Source: Alphaproteobacteria bacterium | GTDB lineage: Bacteria > Pseudomonadota > Alphaproteobacteria > UBA6615 | Reading direction: 5' to 3' | Assembly: GCA_002727315.1 (NCBI GenBank) | Contig: PBWR01000023.1 | Coordinates: forward strand, 36,722 to 100,721 | Length of the DNA stretch: 64,000 nt | Shown here: positions 10,550-21,158 of the stretch, in pieces | Layout of the letters: each line of letters begins with the position of its first letter | Numbering within the stretch: the stretch's first letter is position 1 | The notes under the pieces: model-generated | Seen by the model: only the letters and a program-made list of their open reading frames with translations | Databases searched by the model: none | What the model was told of the DNA's origin: nothing | Translations under genes and position numbers: made by a program

Positions 10550-11760
10550 AGGTCGACCCCCAGCGCGGCGGCGACGGCGAACACATCCTTGTCGCCGCGT
10601 CCGCACAAATTCATCACCATCAGATGGTCGGCCGGCAGGTCCGATGCGATTTTGCCCACATGGGCCAGCGCGTGTGACGGCTCCAGCGCCGGCACGATGC
10701 CTTCGAGGCGGGAACAGAGCTGGAAGGCCTCCAGCGCTTCCCCGTCCGTGACGGACACATACTCGACCCGCCCGATATCGTTGAGCCAGGCGTGCTCCGG
10801 GCCGATGCCGGGATAGTCGAGGCCGGCCGATATCGAATGGGCATCGAAGATCTGGCCGTCATCATCCTGCAGCAGATATGTCCGGTTGCCGTGCAGCACG
10901 CCCGGGTGCCCGCCCGAGATCGAGGCTGCGTGTTCGCCGGTCTCGATGCCGTGCCCGGCCGCCTCCACGCCGATGATGCGCACGTCGGGGTCGTTGAGGA
11001 AGGGATAGAACAGCCCCATGGCATTCGAGCCGCCGCCGATGGATGCGATCAGCGAATCCGGCAGACGACCCTCGGCGGCCTGCATCTGGGCCTTGGTTTC
11101 CTCGCCGATGATCTTCTGGAAGTCGCGGACCATCGCCGGATAGGGATGGGGTCCGGCGACCGTTCCGATCAAATAGTAGGTGTCCTCGACATTGGAGACC
11201 CAGTCGCGCAGAGCCTCGTTCATGGCGTCCTTGAGGGTCGCCGTGCCGCTTGTCACCGGCACCACCTCGGCGCCGAGCAGTTTCATGCGGAACACGTTCG
11301 GTGCCTGGCGCTCGATATCCGTCGCGCCCATATAGACGACGCATTGCAGGCCGAAGCGGGCGCACACGGTGGCCGTGGCGACGCCATGCTGTCCCGCACC
11401 TGTTTCGGCGATGATGCGCTTCTTGCCCATGCGCCGGGCTAGAAGGATCTGGCCCATGCAGTTGTTGATCTTGTGGGCGCCGGTGTGATTCAGCTCGTCG
11501 CGCTTGAAGTAGATCTTCGCGCCGCCGTAATGCTCGGTGATCCGCTCGGCGAAATATAGCGGGCTCGGCCGGCCGACATAGTGGGCGAGAAAGGAATCCA
11601 GCTCTTCCTGGAATGCCGGGTCGGCCTTGGCTTCGCCATAGGCGCGTTCGACCTCCAAAACCAAGGGCATCAGCGTTTCGGCGACAAAACGGCCGCCGAA
11701 AATGCCGAAATGCCCGTCATCGTCAGGGCCGTTGCGATAGGTGTTGGGTTCCGCGCTCAT
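10546..11760 (-). CDS. trpB: Tryptophan synthase beta chain
   Basis: '[64 protein letters not shown]'. Confidence 0.97.
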   Translation of the reverse strand: MSAEPNTYRNGPDDDGHFGIFGGRFVAETLMPLVLEVERAYGEAKADPAFQEELDSFLAHYVGRPSPLYFAERITEHYGGAKIYFKRDELNHTGAHKINNCMGQILLARRMGKKRIIAETGAGQHGVATATVCARFGLQCVVYMGATDIERQAPNVFRMKLLGAEVVPVTSGTATLKDAMNEALRDWVSNVEDTYYLIGTVAGPHPYPAMVRDFQKIIGEETKAQMQAAEGRLPDSLIASIGGGSNAMGLFYPFLNDPDVRIIGVEAAGHGIETGEHAASISGGHPGVLHGNRTYLLQDDDGQIFDAHSISAGLDYPGIGPEHAWLNDIGRVEYVSVTDGEALEAFQLCSRLEGIVPALEPSHALAHVGKIASDLPADHLMVMNLCGRGDKDVFAVAAALGVDL

Positions 11761-11797
11761 CGTGCTTCCGCGTGCTTATACATCCTTGTTCGCCGGC

Positions 11798-12460
11798 TTA
11801 ACAGGAAACCGATGAAAGACCGGCCACTTCGGCCAGAAATTCCCGGATTCGTGCCGGATCCTTGCGCCCCGGTGCAGATTCCACACCGGAGGAAACATCG
11901 ACCACCAACGCGCCCGATGCCCGCACGGCCTCGGTCACATTGTCGGGGTTCAGACCGCCCGCCAGCATCCACGGGACCGGCCATTCCCCGGACGCCAGCA
12001 GCGTCCAGTCGAAGGTCAGCGCGTTGCCGCCCGGCAGGGCGTTCTCCATGTCGGCCGGGGCCTTGGCATCGAACATCAGCCAGTCGACGGCGCCGGCATA
12101 GTCTTGCGTCGCCGCGACATCTTCGGCGGTCGCAACCTTGATGGCCTTCATGACCGGCAGGCCGGTGCGCGCCCGGATATACCGGCAGCGATCCGGGCTT
12201 TCGTCGCCGTGCAACTGGATCATTTCGAGGGGCACGGCAGCCAGCACTCGGTCGATCAGTTCGTCGTCGGGGTCGACGAACAGCCCGACCTTGGTCACGC
12301 CCTCGGGCACCAGGCTTGTGAGCTTCGCCGCCGCATCGGGCTCCAGCGAGCGCGGACTGGGCGGATAGAACACCAGGCCGACAAACATCGCGCCTGCTTC
12401 GATCGCCGTCCGCATCGCGGTGTCGTCATTGATGCCGCATATTTTCGCCCGGATGTTCAC
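11798..12460 (-). CDS. trpF: Phosphoribosylanthranilate isomerase
   Basis: 'IRAKICGINDDTAM...GLVFYPPSPRSL...MLAGGLNPDNV'; GTG start overlapping pyrF stop. Confidence 0.93.
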   Translation of the reverse strand: MNIRAKICGINDDTAMRTAIEAGAMFVGLVFYPPSPRSLEPDAAAKLTSLVPEGVTKVGLFVDPDDELIDRVLAAVPLEMIQLHGDESPDRCRYIRARTGLPVMKAIKVATAEDVAATQDYAGAVDWLMFDAKAPADMENALPGGNALTFDWTLLASGEWPVPWMLAGGLNPDNVTEAVRASGALVVDVSSGVESAPGRKDPARIREFLAEVAGLSSVSC

Positions 12461-13182
12461 GGCTTTATGCCCAGCTCCCCGGCGATCCGTGCGGCCGCGG
12501 CGGCGGGATCTTCGGCTCCCGTGATCGGGCGCCCGATGACAAGGACATCCGCACCATCGTCGCGGGCCTGCCGCGGCGTGGTGATACGTTTCTGGTCGCC
12601 GGTTGCGGCCCATTCGGGGCGAATGCCCGGCACGATCAGCTTGAAATCCGGCCCACATGCCGCGCGGATGGCGGTGATCTCGGCCGGCGAGCAGACCACG
12701 CCGTCGAGGCCCTGTGCCTCGGCCAGTTGCGCCAGGCGGACGACCTGTTCGCCCGCCGGTGTGGCCTGGCCGACGGCCGTCAGGTCGCTGTCGTCCATGC
12801 TGGTCAGCACCGTCACGGCGATGACCAGCGGGCGGTTAGCGCCACCGGCCACCTCGGCCGCCTCGCGGGCGGCTTCGAGCATGGCCGGGCCGCCGGCCGC
12901 GTGCACATTAACGATGGCCGCGCCCAGATCGGCAACCGCCCGCACGGCGCCGGCCACGGTATTGGGGATGTCGTGGAACTTCAGATCGAGGAACAGGGGC
13001 AGGCCGAGATCGACGATCCGCCGAACCCCGTCGGCGCCGTTGGCGGAGAAGAACTCGAGCCCGGCTTTCACCCCGCCCACCTGACCGCGCAGGACCTCGG
13101 CCCAGGCGAGGGCCTGTTCCAGATCGGGCGTGTCGAGCGCCGCGAACACCGGGTTCGCGGGCAGTGTTGGCTGATTTGTCAT
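12457..13182 (-). CDS. pyrF: Orotidine 5'-phosphate decarboxylase
   Basis: 'GLPLFLDLKFHDIPNTVAGAVRA' and C-terminal 'VLVIGRPITGAEDPAAAA'. Confidence 0.95.
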   Translation of the reverse strand: MTNQPTLPANPVFAALDTPDLEQALAWAEVLRGQVGGVKAGLEFFSANGADGVRRIVDLGLPLFLDLKFHDIPNTVAGAVRAVADLGAAIVNVHAAGGPAMLEAAREAAEVAGGANRPLVIAVTVLTSMDDSDLTAVGQATPAGEQVVRLAQLAEAQGLDGVVCSPAEITAIRAACGPDFKLIVPGIRPEWAATGDQKRITTPRQARDDGADVLVIGRPITGAEDPAAAAARIAGELGIKP

Positions 13183-13233
13183 GGCGGGGCTGCTTCTAGC
13201 AGAGCCCGGCGCGTGCTGAAACAGGAACCCGCA

Positions 13234-14430
13234 TCACAGATGGTCGATTCCGTCGCGCACCCGAAGCACCTCGGTTAGGCACAGGAACAGGTGATAGAAG
13301 CTGGATGCCGGTGCCTTGTTGGACAATCCGCGACCGTCGACGTCGAGATGGTCCTGCCAGTTACCGCCGCCGATGCCCAGATAGAGTGTGAACAGGCGGT
13401 CGAGCAGGGTCTCCAGGCGCGCGGCGGCATGGTCGTCGGGTCCGGCCTCGAGGCGTGCGACCTGCGCCTTGATGGCTTCGGTCTGAACCCAGAGCCGTTT
13501 GTTCTCGTCGAGCGATGTGCCGTGGCCGAGCCGGGGATCGCTGCCGCGGCGCAACACGGAATCGAAGGCCAGACCATGAGCCGGACCCGGATTGTGGTCG
13601 GTGCCGTGTTCCTCGGCAAAGCGATACAGGGCATCGGCCTCGGCGCTTGTGTCCTCGCCCGTTGCCCCGGCATACCGGCGCAGCAGCCAGACCCATTCGA
13701 AATGGTGTCCCGGCTCGACGGTCTGTCCCGGGGTGCCGGGGGCCGTCGACCAGTCGGGTCCGAAAAACTCTCCCAGGGTGCCGGTGTCGGCATCGAAGAA
13801 ACGGCGCCGGAACAATTCGACGATCGCGCGGGAGCGGTCGAGATAGGCCTCGTCGCGGGTGGCTGTGTGCACCGCCAGCAAGGCCTCGAGCAGATGCATA
13901 TGGGGATTTTGCCGCCGCGGCAGGTCGTGCGTCGGGTTCTCGAAGTAGCCGCCCTGTTCTGTGTCGGCGACGGCCGCATCGAGGAAGTCCAGGGTGCGCC
14001 GGGCCCAGCACAGGGCCTCCGTATCGCCCGAAGCCCGGTGGTACCAGGCAAAGGCAAACAGCGCGAAGGCCTGTTCGTAGGTCTCGATCCGCGTATCGGC
14101 GGGCGTACCGTCGCGTTCGGTGGAGAAGATGAACCCGTCGCCCGGATCGCGCCAATAGCACCGGGTCAGGAACTCAAACCCGTCACGTGCGGCGGCCAGT
14201 GCCGCACCTTGGTCACCGGCCGGCGACCAGCCGAGCAGATGGGCATGGCTGTAGACATAGATCTGCCGGGCCTGCACCCGCATGCGCTTGAAGCCGTCGG
14301 GGAGCGGCTGCCCGTCCAGGCCCAGGGATTCCAGAAACCCGCCACCCTCGGAATCGCGTCCCGCGCCGGACCAGAGCGGCAGGGCCTGGTCTACGAGCCA
14401 GTCGCGGATCCGGTCTGCCGATACGCTCAT
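13234..14430 (-). CDS. AGE family epimerase/isomerase (N-acylglucosamine 2-epimerase / mannose isomerase-like)
   Basis: 'RMRVQARQIYVYSHAHLLGW', 'EPGHHFEWVWLLRRYA'; ATGA overlap with upstream gene. Confidence 0.8.
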   Translation of the reverse strand: MSVSADRIRDWLVDQALPLWSGAGRDSEGGGFLESLGLDGQPLPDGFKRMRVQARQIYVYSHAHLLGWSPAGDQGAALAAARDGFEFLTRCYWRDPGDGFIFSTERDGTPADTRIETYEQAFALFAFAWYHRASGDTEALCWARRTLDFLDAAVADTEQGGYFENPTHDLPRRQNPHMHLLEALLAVHTATRDEAYLDRSRAIVELFRRRFFDADTGTLGEFFGPDWSTAPGTPGQTVEPGHHFEWVWLLRRYAGATGEDTSAEADALYRFAEEHGTDHNPGPAHGLAFDSVLRRGSDPRLGHGTSLDENKRLWVQTEAIKAQVARLEAGPDDHAAARLETLLDRLFTLYLGIGGGNWQDHLDVDGRGLSNKAPASSFYHLFLCLTEVLRVRDGIDHL

Positions 14431-15386
14431 GACGCCACCCGCTCGATCAGGAGTTCCGCGGCCGCAAGGTCCTCGATGGCCGTGCCGACCGACTTGAATA
14501 AGGTGATCTCGTTGTTGGATCTGCGGCCGGGATGGTCGCCTCGGCAAAGGTCGAACAGGTCCGCCGCGATCCCGTCACTGCCTAGAACGCCCGCTTTAAT
14601 GGGCTGCACGATATCGCCGGCCTCGGCGGTGGCGCCGGCGCGTGTGTCGACGAAAATGCGGGCGCGCCCGATCGTCGTGTCGTCGGCCTCGCGCATATCC
14701 GGCCGGAAGCCGCCGACCAGGTCGACATGGGTGCCCGAGCGCAACCAGGCGCCGTCGAACACGGGCGTCGATGCCGTGGTCGCGCAGCTGACGATGTCCG
14801 CGGTGCAGATGCCGGCTTCCAGGTCCTCGCAGACCGTCACCGCGAAGGATTGGTCCGCCAGGTCTTCGGCGATGGCCGCGGCCCGGTCGCGGGACCGGCC
14901 CCAAACCGAGACCCGGGAAATCGGCCGTTCGGCGCTGTGGGCCTTAATCAGTTCTGGCGCCAGCCGCCCGGTTCCGATCATGACCAGGTGCTGCGCGTCG
15001 GCGCGCGCAAGGTAACGTGCGGCGAGGGCGGAAGCGGCGGCGGTGCGCCGGGCGGTCAGGGCCGGACCGTCGATCAGTGCCCGCGGGGTGCCCGTCGGAC
15101 CGTCGAGCAGCAGATAGACCCCCTGGACCGAGGGTAGGGATGCGGAGGGGTTGTCGGGGTGGACGGTGATCGTCTTGACCCCGATATGGCGCGGCGGGAC
15201 CTGCGCATCCCAAGCGGGCATGAGCAACAATGTGGCGTCTGTCGCCGCACCGTCCGTGTCCATGGGGATCGAATGGTGGTGGCGGACCGGCGTTACCGCG
15301 CCTGCGCGAAAAGCGTCATCCAGCGCCGTCACGAGGCTACTTTCGTCAAGCAGGGCGTTCACCGTGGCCGCGTCGATGGTTTGCAC
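14427..15386 (-). CDS. Ornithine cyclodeaminase / mu-crystallin family protein
   Basis: 'LLMPAWDAQVPPRHIGVKTITVHPDN', 'LTARRTAAASALAARYLARADAQHLVMIGTG'. Confidence 0.85.
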   Translation of the reverse strand: MQTIDAATVNALLDESSLVTALDDAFRAGAVTPVRHHHSIPMDTDGAATDATLLLMPAWDAQVPPRHIGVKTITVHPDNPSASLPSVQGVYLLLDGPTGTPRALIDGPALTARRTAAASALAARYLARADAQHLVMIGTGRLAPELIKAHSAERPISRVSVWGRSRDRAAAIAEDLADQSFAVTVCEDLEAGICTADIVSCATTASTPVFDGAWLRSGTHVDLVGGFRPDMREADDTTIGRARIFVDTRAGATAEAGDIVQPIKAGVLGSDGIAADLFDLCRGDHPGRRSNNEITLFKSVGTAIEDLAAAELLIERVAS

Positions 15387-15392
15387 GGGCGC

Positions 15393-15716
15393 TCAGTCCA
15401 GCGGTACCGGAGGCTGCGGGGCCGGTGCTTGCGTGGGTGTGGGTGTTTCGGCCTGTTGTGACGCACGCTCCAGTTCGCGAATGCGCGCCATGCGTTCGCG
15501 CGAGGTTTTGCGTCCTGCGCTGCCGGAAATCCAACTGAGGGTGGCGCCGACGACGAACCCGATACCGGCGCCGATGAACACATAGACGAACATCGGCCAG
15601 GCGATCACCAAGTCGAAGGGCCAGAGATCGACATTGGCCGGTCCGCGATTGTTGACCGCGAAGACGACCACGATGATAGCGATCGGGACGGTGATGAGCC
15701 AGCGCAGACGGTTCAC
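15393..15716 (-). CDS. LapA domain-containing membrane protein
   Basis: Two TM segments with 'VNNRGPANVDLWPFDLVIAWPMFVYVFIGAGIGFVVG'. Confidence 0.75.
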   Translation of the reverse strand: MNRLRWLITVPIAIIVVVFAVNNRGPANVDLWPFDLVIAWPMFVYVFIGAGIGFVVGATLSWISGSAGRKTSRERMARIRELERASQQAETPTPTQAPAPQPPVPLD

Positions 15717-15866
15717 GTGCGGTTCCTGGGAGTGGCCTGGAGTTTAGCCATCGGTTCGGGTTCCGGTCAGATTCAAGCCGGCGCGGTGCGCCAGCCGGCA
15801 CGCCCGACTTTACCTCAAATCCCGAATGAATGAATGACGTAGAACGAGTGCGGGCGTTGAGATGCG

Positions 15867-16148
15867 CTAGTTGCCGTTCAGGCGCTCGCGCAGTTCCTTG
15901 CCGGTCTTGAAATAGGGGACGACCTTGGCATCGACCTGGACGGCCTCGCCGGTGCGCGGGTTGCGGCCGGTCCGTGCGGCGCGCGATTTGACCGAAAATG
16001 CACCAAAGCCGCGCAACTCGACCCGGTCACCACGGGCCAGGGCGGCGGTGATTTCTTCGAGAATCGCCGCCACGATGCGCTCGGCATCGCGTTGCAGAAG
16101 ATGTGGATTCCGTTCTGCCAGGCGCTGGATCAGCTCCGACTTCGTCAT
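15867..16148 (-). CDS. ihfB: Integration host factor subunit beta
   Basis: '[67 protein letters not shown]'. Confidence 0.95.
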   Translation of the reverse strand: MTKSELIQRLAERNPHLLQRDAERIVAAILEEITAALARGDRVELRGFGAFSVKSRAARTGRNPRTGEAVQVDAKVVPYFKTGKELRERLNGN

Positions 16149-16221
16149 CGTTAACCCCCCGGGACTCGACGATCCCGAAAATTTGCCTTCCGCCGAAGGC
16201 CTCGCCGACGCTCAACTCTCG

Positions 16222-17133
16222 TTAGCGCGCGGCAGGTTGCCAAAGGGAAACCAGACCGTCAAGTGTTAATGCATTGGAAAACAACGATTTTCCAGCTAGG
16301 CCGCCAAGCCGTTCGAGAAAGTTGTCCGCGTTTCGGTCCGCGCGCACCGTTTCCACGCGGAGTCCCGCGGGAACACCGCGTTCCTCGACCATCCAGGCAA
16401 TTGCCTCGGTTTCGTTGCCGATCGCATCGACCAGCCCGTTTTCGACGGCCTGGCGTCCCGAGAACACCCGCCCGTCGGCAAGCCTGCGAACCGCGTCCGT
16501 GTCGATGGGCCGGCGTTCGATCACCAGTCCGACGAAGAAATCGTAGAGATCCAGAACCACCTGACGGGTTGCGGCACGCGCTTCATCGGTGAGCGGCTCG
16601 AGGGGCGAAGGGACGCCCTTCAGGTCGCTCGACTTGATGGTCACAGGCTCGACGCCGATGCGATCGAGGAGCTCGGTGACATTGGCGGATTGCAGGATGA
16701 CCCCGATCGATCCGGTTACCGTGCCCTCGTAGGCGAAGATGCGATCCGCCGCAATTCCGGTCATATAGGCCGCCGAGGTCGCCACGGTGCCCATGACCGC
16801 TGCGACCGGTTTGTCTTCCGCGATCTTTCGCAACCCGTTGTAGAGGTCCTCGCCACCGACCACGCTGCCGCCGGGGCTGTCGATGTGCACGATCACGCCG
16901 CGGATGTTCCGGTTCCGGGCGATCCGGTCGAGCATGTCGGCGCGCGCATCGTCGCGAACGATCAGGCCCTCGACATGGATGCGCGCAACCCGCTCGCCGC
17001 GGACGAGCTCACCCTCGCCATGCAGGAAGACAAGGACGGCTGCGACGGCAACGATCAGCGCGACGGCTTGCCAGATGCGCAGCCGGCGTCTCAGCCGGCG
17101 GCGATCGAGCAGGGCATCGGGATCATATGACAT
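16222..17133 (-). CDS. sppA: Signal peptide peptidase SppA
   Basis: 'VIVHIDSPGGSVVGGEDLYNGLRKIAEDKPVAAVMGTVATSAAYMTGIAADRIFA'. Confidence 0.93.
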   Translation of the reverse strand: MSYDPDALLDRRRLRRRLRIWQAVALIVAVAAVLVFLHGEGELVRGERVARIHVEGLIVRDDARADMLDRIARNRNIRGVIVHIDSPGGSVVGGEDLYNGLRKIAEDKPVAAVMGTVATSAAYMTGIAADRIFAYEGTVTGSIGVILQSANVTELLDRIGVEPVTIKSSDLKGVPSPLEPLTDEARAATRQVVLDLYDFFVGLVIERRPIDTDAVRRLADGRVFSGRQAVENGLVDAIGNETEAIAWMVEERGVPAGLRVETVRADRNADNFLERLGGLAGKSLFSNALTLDGLVSLWQPAAR

Positions 17134-17156
17134 GATGGCCGATAAGGCGCGGATGC

Positions 17157-19055
17157 CTAGCTCTTGTCCGCGCTTTCGTCGTCCGCACCGTCGGTCTCTT
17201 CTGCCGGTGCTTCAACAGCCTCCTCGGCGGCCACCTCGGCAACCTCTTCAGCCGCCTCTTCCGGGGCCGCTTCAGCCGGTTCCGCAGCCGCGTCGTCTTC
17301 CGCAGAGGCTTCCTCGGACGCCGGCGTGTCGCCGATCATGTCCTGGGTTTCCTGCTGCTTCTCGCGGATCGCGGCACCGAGGATGTCGCCCAGCGAGGCG
17401 CCGCTGTCGGACGAGCCGTACTGCGCCATGGCGGATTTTTCCTCGGCGATTTCGTTCGCCTTGATCGACAGCGAAATACGCCGGCTCGACGCATCGATGT
17501 TGGTCACCTTGGCGTCGACCTTCTCGCCAACGGCGAAACGGTCGGGGCGCTGCTCGGAGCGGTCGCGCGACAGGTCTGAACGGCGGATGAACGCCACCAG
17601 GCCCCCCGAGGTGGTGACCTCGATGCCGCCATCGTTCACTTCCGACACCGTGGCCGTGACGACCTCGCCCTTGCGGATGTTGCCGAGCGATTCGGCGAAC
17701 GGATCGTCGGAGAGCTGCTTGATGCCCAGCGAGATACGCTCCTTCTCGGTGTCGACCTCGAGGATCTTCACCTTGACCATATCGCCCTTGTTGTACTCCT
17801 CGAGCGCTTCCTCGCCGGTCTTCTGCCACGAGATATCCGAGAGATGGACCATGCCGTCGATATCGCCGGGCAGGCCTACGAAAAGGCCGAACTCGGTGAT
17901 GTTGCGAACCTCGCCCTCGATCTCCGTTCCACCCGGGAATTTGACCGCGAACTCGTCCCACGGATTTTCTTGGGTCTGCTTCAGGCCCAGCGAGATCCGG
18001 CGCTTCTGGGGATCGACGTCGAGGACCATGACGTCCACTTCCTGGCTCGTCGAGACGATCTTGCCCGGATGCACGTTTTTCTTGGTCCAGCTCATTTCGG
18101 AAACATGGACCAGGCCTTCGATGCCCGGCTCCAGCTCTACGAAGGCGCCGTAATCGGTGATGTTGGTGACGCGGCCGGTGAAGCGTGCGCTCACCGGATA
18201 CTTCAGTTCCACATCATCCCACGGATCCGCCTCGAGCTGCTTCATGCCCAGCGAGATGCGCTGGGTTTGCGAGTTGAATCGGACAACCTGGACCTGGACG
18301 GTCTGGCCGACCTGCAGAGCTTCGGACGGGTGGTTGATGCGGCGCCACGAAATATCCGTGACGTGCAGCAGGCCGTCGACACCGCCGAGATCGACGAAGG
18401 CGCCGTAGTCGGTGATGTTCTTGACCACGCCCTGGAGCACCTGGCCTTCCTTGAGGTTGGCGACCAGTTCGGTGCGTTCGGCGGCGCGGGTCTCTTCCAG
18501 GACGGCGCGGCGCGAGACAACGATGTTGCCGCGCCCGCGGTCCATCTTGAGGATCATGAAGGGCTGCGGCGTGCCCATCAGCGGCGAGACATCGCGCACG
18601 GGGCGGATATCTACCTGGCTGCCGGGCAGGAACGCGACGGCGCCGGACAGGTCGACCGTGAAGCCGCCCTTGACGCGGCCGAAGATCGTGCCGGTGACGC
18701 GCTCGGTCTTCTCGAACGCCTCCTCGAGCTTCTCCCAGGCCTCCTCGCGGCGTGCCTTCTCGCGCGACAGCACGACCTCGCCATTAATGTCTTCATAGCG
18801 TTCGACGAACACCTCGACCTTGTCGCCTGGCTCGATTTCGGTGGGCTGTCCGGGAGGTGCGAATTCCTTGAGCGGGACTCGGCCTTCGGACTTGAGGCCG
18901 ACATCGATTAGCGCGAAGTCGCTCTCGATGGACACCACGGTGCCTTTGACGACCGTGCGTTCGAGAGCTGAATTTTCCTGGAGACTTTCTTCGAGAAGGG
19001 CAGCGAAATCTTCGCTGGTGCCGGCGCTATCAGTCGCCGCGGCAGTATCGGTCAT
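17157..19055 (-). CDS. rpsA: 30S ribosomal protein S1
   Basis: Repeated S1 domains ('GAFVDLGGVDGLLHVTDISW', 'GAFVELEPGIEGLVHVSEMSW'); acidic Ala/Glu-rich C-terminal tail. Confidence 0.97.
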   Translation of the reverse strand: MTDTAAATDSAGTSEDFAALLEESLQENSALERTVVKGTVVSIESDFALIDVGLKSEGRVPLKEFAPPGQPTEIEPGDKVEVFVERYEDINGEVVLSREKARREEAWEKLEEAFEKTERVTGTIFGRVKGGFTVDLSGAVAFLPGSQVDIRPVRDVSPLMGTPQPFMILKMDRGRGNIVVSRRAVLEETRAAERTELVANLKEGQVLQGVVKNITDYGAFVDLGGVDGLLHVTDISWRRINHPSEALQVGQTVQVQVVRFNSQTQRISLGMKQLEADPWDDVELKYPVSARFTGRVTNITDYGAFVELEPGIEGLVHVSEMSWTKKNVHPGKIVSTSQEVDVMVLDVDPQKRRISLGLKQTQENPWDEFAVKFPGGTEIEGEVRNITEFGLFVGLPGDIDGMVHLSDISWQKTGEEALEEYNKGDMVKVKILEVDTEKERISLGIKQLSDDPFAESLGNIRKGEVVTATVSEVNDGGIEVTTSGGLVAFIRRSDLSRDRSEQRPDRFAVGEKVDAKVTNIDASSRRISLSIKANEIAEEKSAMAQYGSSDSGASLGDILGAAIREKQQETQDMIGDTPASEEASAEDDAAAEPAEAAPEEAAEEVAEVAAEEAVEAPAEETDGADDESADKS

Positions 19056-19185
19056 GGGACGAATTGTCCTTTCGGGTCTTACTTGTCATGCCGGCCGGTT
19101 GTATCCGGCGGTCTTACGCGTCCACCCGTCTGTCCGGCCAATCCGGACATGGAAACGGTGCTGAACGCGAACGACCTGACCAAGA

Positions 19186-19818
19186 TTAGCTGGATAGATC
19201 TTCGATATACGCCCGTGCCTCTTCAAAGACGGCATCGGGAGACTTTTCCGAAGTATCAATCTCGCGCGCGTCTCCCGCTTTCAGCGGAGAGACCTTTCGA
19301 GTGCGATCACGCTCGTCACGCGCTTCTATCTCAGCCAGGACGGCGGCATATGTACTCTTAAGGCCCTTTTCCTGCAACTCTTTATGGCGGCGTTCTGCGC
19401 GTATTTCCGCGCGTGCTGTGACGAAGAGTTTCACGTCTGCATCCGGGCACACGACGCTGCCTATGTCGCGCCCGTCCAGAACCGCGCCCGGTTTGCCGCC
19501 CGGCGGGGTCCGGGCGAAGGCCTGCTGGAACGCCAGCAGCACCTTCCGCACATCCGGGATCGCCGCCAGCTTGGATGCCGCTTCGGCGACGGTTTCCGTA
19601 TAAAGGTCAACAGAATCAAGGTTTTCCGGGTCGAGTGCCCGGGCCGCGCCCACCGCATCGGCCGGGTTGCCCGGATCGCCGCCCCGGTCCAGCACCAGGT
19701 GACCGACCGCCCGGTAGAGGCGCCCGGTATCCAGGAATGCCAGGTCGAAATGCTCGGCCAGCCGCTTCGCCAGCGTGCCTTTTCCGGCTGCGGCCGGGCC
19801 GTCGATGGCGACGATCAC
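19186..19818 (-). CDS. cmk: Cytidylate kinase
   Basis: 'VIVAIDGPAAAGKGTLAKRLAEHFDLAFLDTGRLYRAVG'; GTG start overlapping aroA stop. Confidence 0.95.
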   Translation of the reverse strand: MIVAIDGPAAAGKGTLAKRLAEHFDLAFLDTGRLYRAVGHLVLDRGGDPGNPADAVGAARALDPENLDSVDLYTETVAEAASKLAAIPDVRKVLLAFQQAFARTPPGGKPGAVLDGRDIGSVVCPDADVKLFVTARAEIRAERRHKELQEKGLKSTYAAVLAEIEARDERDRTRKVSPLKAGDAREIDTSEKSPDAVFEEARAYIEDLSS

Positions 19819-21158
19819 GGCGCGCCCCCTGAAATTTCTGCGCCCAGCGTGCCCATCGTTGCGATGAAGCCAGGGAAACTCGTATCGATGGTGTGCACAT
19901 CGTCGATGGTGACGGGTGCTTCGCAGGCAAGACCGAGGATAAGGAAACTCATGGCGATCCGGTGGTCCAGGTTGGCCGAAATGTGCCCGCCGCCCGGTGG
20001 CGGCCCGTCGCAGCCCTCGATCACGATCCGGTCGTCCTCCGTCCAGACCGCCACCCCGCACGCGGCGAGCCCCGTCTCGATGGCGGCGAGTCGGTCGCTT
20101 TCCTTGACCCTCAGTTCACCGATCCCTTCGAAGACCGACCGGCCCTTCGCACAGGCGGCGGCGGCGGCCAGCACCGGATATTCGTCGATCATCGACGGTG
20201 CACGCTCTGCGGGGACGATCACGGCCTTGAGCGCACCGGCGCGAACCCGCAAGTCGGCCACCGGTTCGCCGCCGGCATCGCGTTGATTGTCGCGCGCGAT
20301 ATCCACGCCCATTTCCTCCAATGTGTCGAATAGACCGGTGCGCGCCGGGTTAATGCCGACCGCCGGCAGATGTACCTCGGAGCCAGCCACGATCGCCGCG
20401 GCGACGGCGGGGAATGCCGCCGAGCTCGGGTCTGCCGGCACCTTGATCTCCGACGGGGTGAGTTCGGGCTGGCCGGTGACCGTGATGCGCCGGCCGTCCG
20501 CGGTATCCTCGATTTCGATTTCCGCGCCAATATGGGCGAGCATGCGTTCGGTGTGGTCGCGGGTGGCCGCCGGTTCGATGACGCTAGTCCTGCCCGGTGC
20601 GTGCAGCCCGGCCAGGAGGATTGCCGACTTCACCTGGGCCGACGGGACCGGCAGTACATACTCAATGGGCAGAAGATCATCGGTGCCCGTGACCGACACG
20701 GGCATCCGGCCGCCATCGCGGGCTTCGGTGCGCACGCCCATGGCCTCCAGCGGCGTGATCACGCGCCCCATGGGCCGGTCGCGCAGAGAATCATCGCCGG
20801 TCAGGATGGCTGTAAACCCGTGGCCGGCAAGCAGGCCGCAGAGCAGGCGCGCCGCGGTGCCGGAATTGCCCAGGTCGAGGACATTGTCGGGCGCCGCAAG
20901 GCCGCCCACCCCGACGCCGTCGACCACCCAGGTGCCGTCGACCTCGCGCACAACCCCGACCCCCAAGGCCCGCAGGGCCGCGGCGGTGGCGTGAACATCC
21001 TCACCCTCGAGCAAGCCCTCGATACGGGTCGTCCCCACGGCCAGCGCACCCAGCATCAGGGCACGGTGAGAGATTGACTTGTCGCCCGGAACCGTGACGG
21101 TCCCTTGAAGCGGTCCGCTGTGTTTTGCCGTGGCTGGTTGTGGCGTGGAGGATGGCAT
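19815..21158 (-). CDS. aroA: 3-phosphoshikimate 1-carboxyvinyltransferase (EPSP synthase)
   Basis: 'GTVTVPGDKSISHRALMLGALA', 'LDLGNSGTAARLL'; start chosen at MPSSTPQ, could be upstream. Confidence 0.95.
   Translation of the reverse strand: MPSSTPQPATAKHSGPLQGTVTVPGDKSISHRALMLGALAVGTTRIEGLLEGEDVHATAAALRALGVGVVREVDGTWVVDGVGVGGLAAPDNVLDLGNSGTAARLLCGLLAGHGFTAILTGDDSLRDRPMGRVITPLEAMGVRTEARDGGRMPVSVTGTDDLLPIEYVLPVPSAQVKSAILLAGLHAPGRTSVIEPAATRDHTERMLAHIGAEIEIEDTADGRRITVTGQPELTPSEIKVPADPSSAAFPAVAAAIVAGSEVHLPAVGINPARTGLFDTLEEMGVDIARDNQRDAGGEPVADLRVRAGALKAVIVPAERAPSMIDEYPVLAAAAACAKGRSVFEGIGELRVKESDRLAAIETGLAACGVAVWTEDDRIVIEGCDGPPPGGGHISANLDHRIAMSFLILGLACEAPVTIDDVHTIDTSFPGFIATMGTLGAEISGGAP

Noticed and set aside
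17844-18911. 355-aa plus-strand ORF antisense to rpsA
   Set aside because: Shadow ORF of the repetitive S1 coding sequence; no motif
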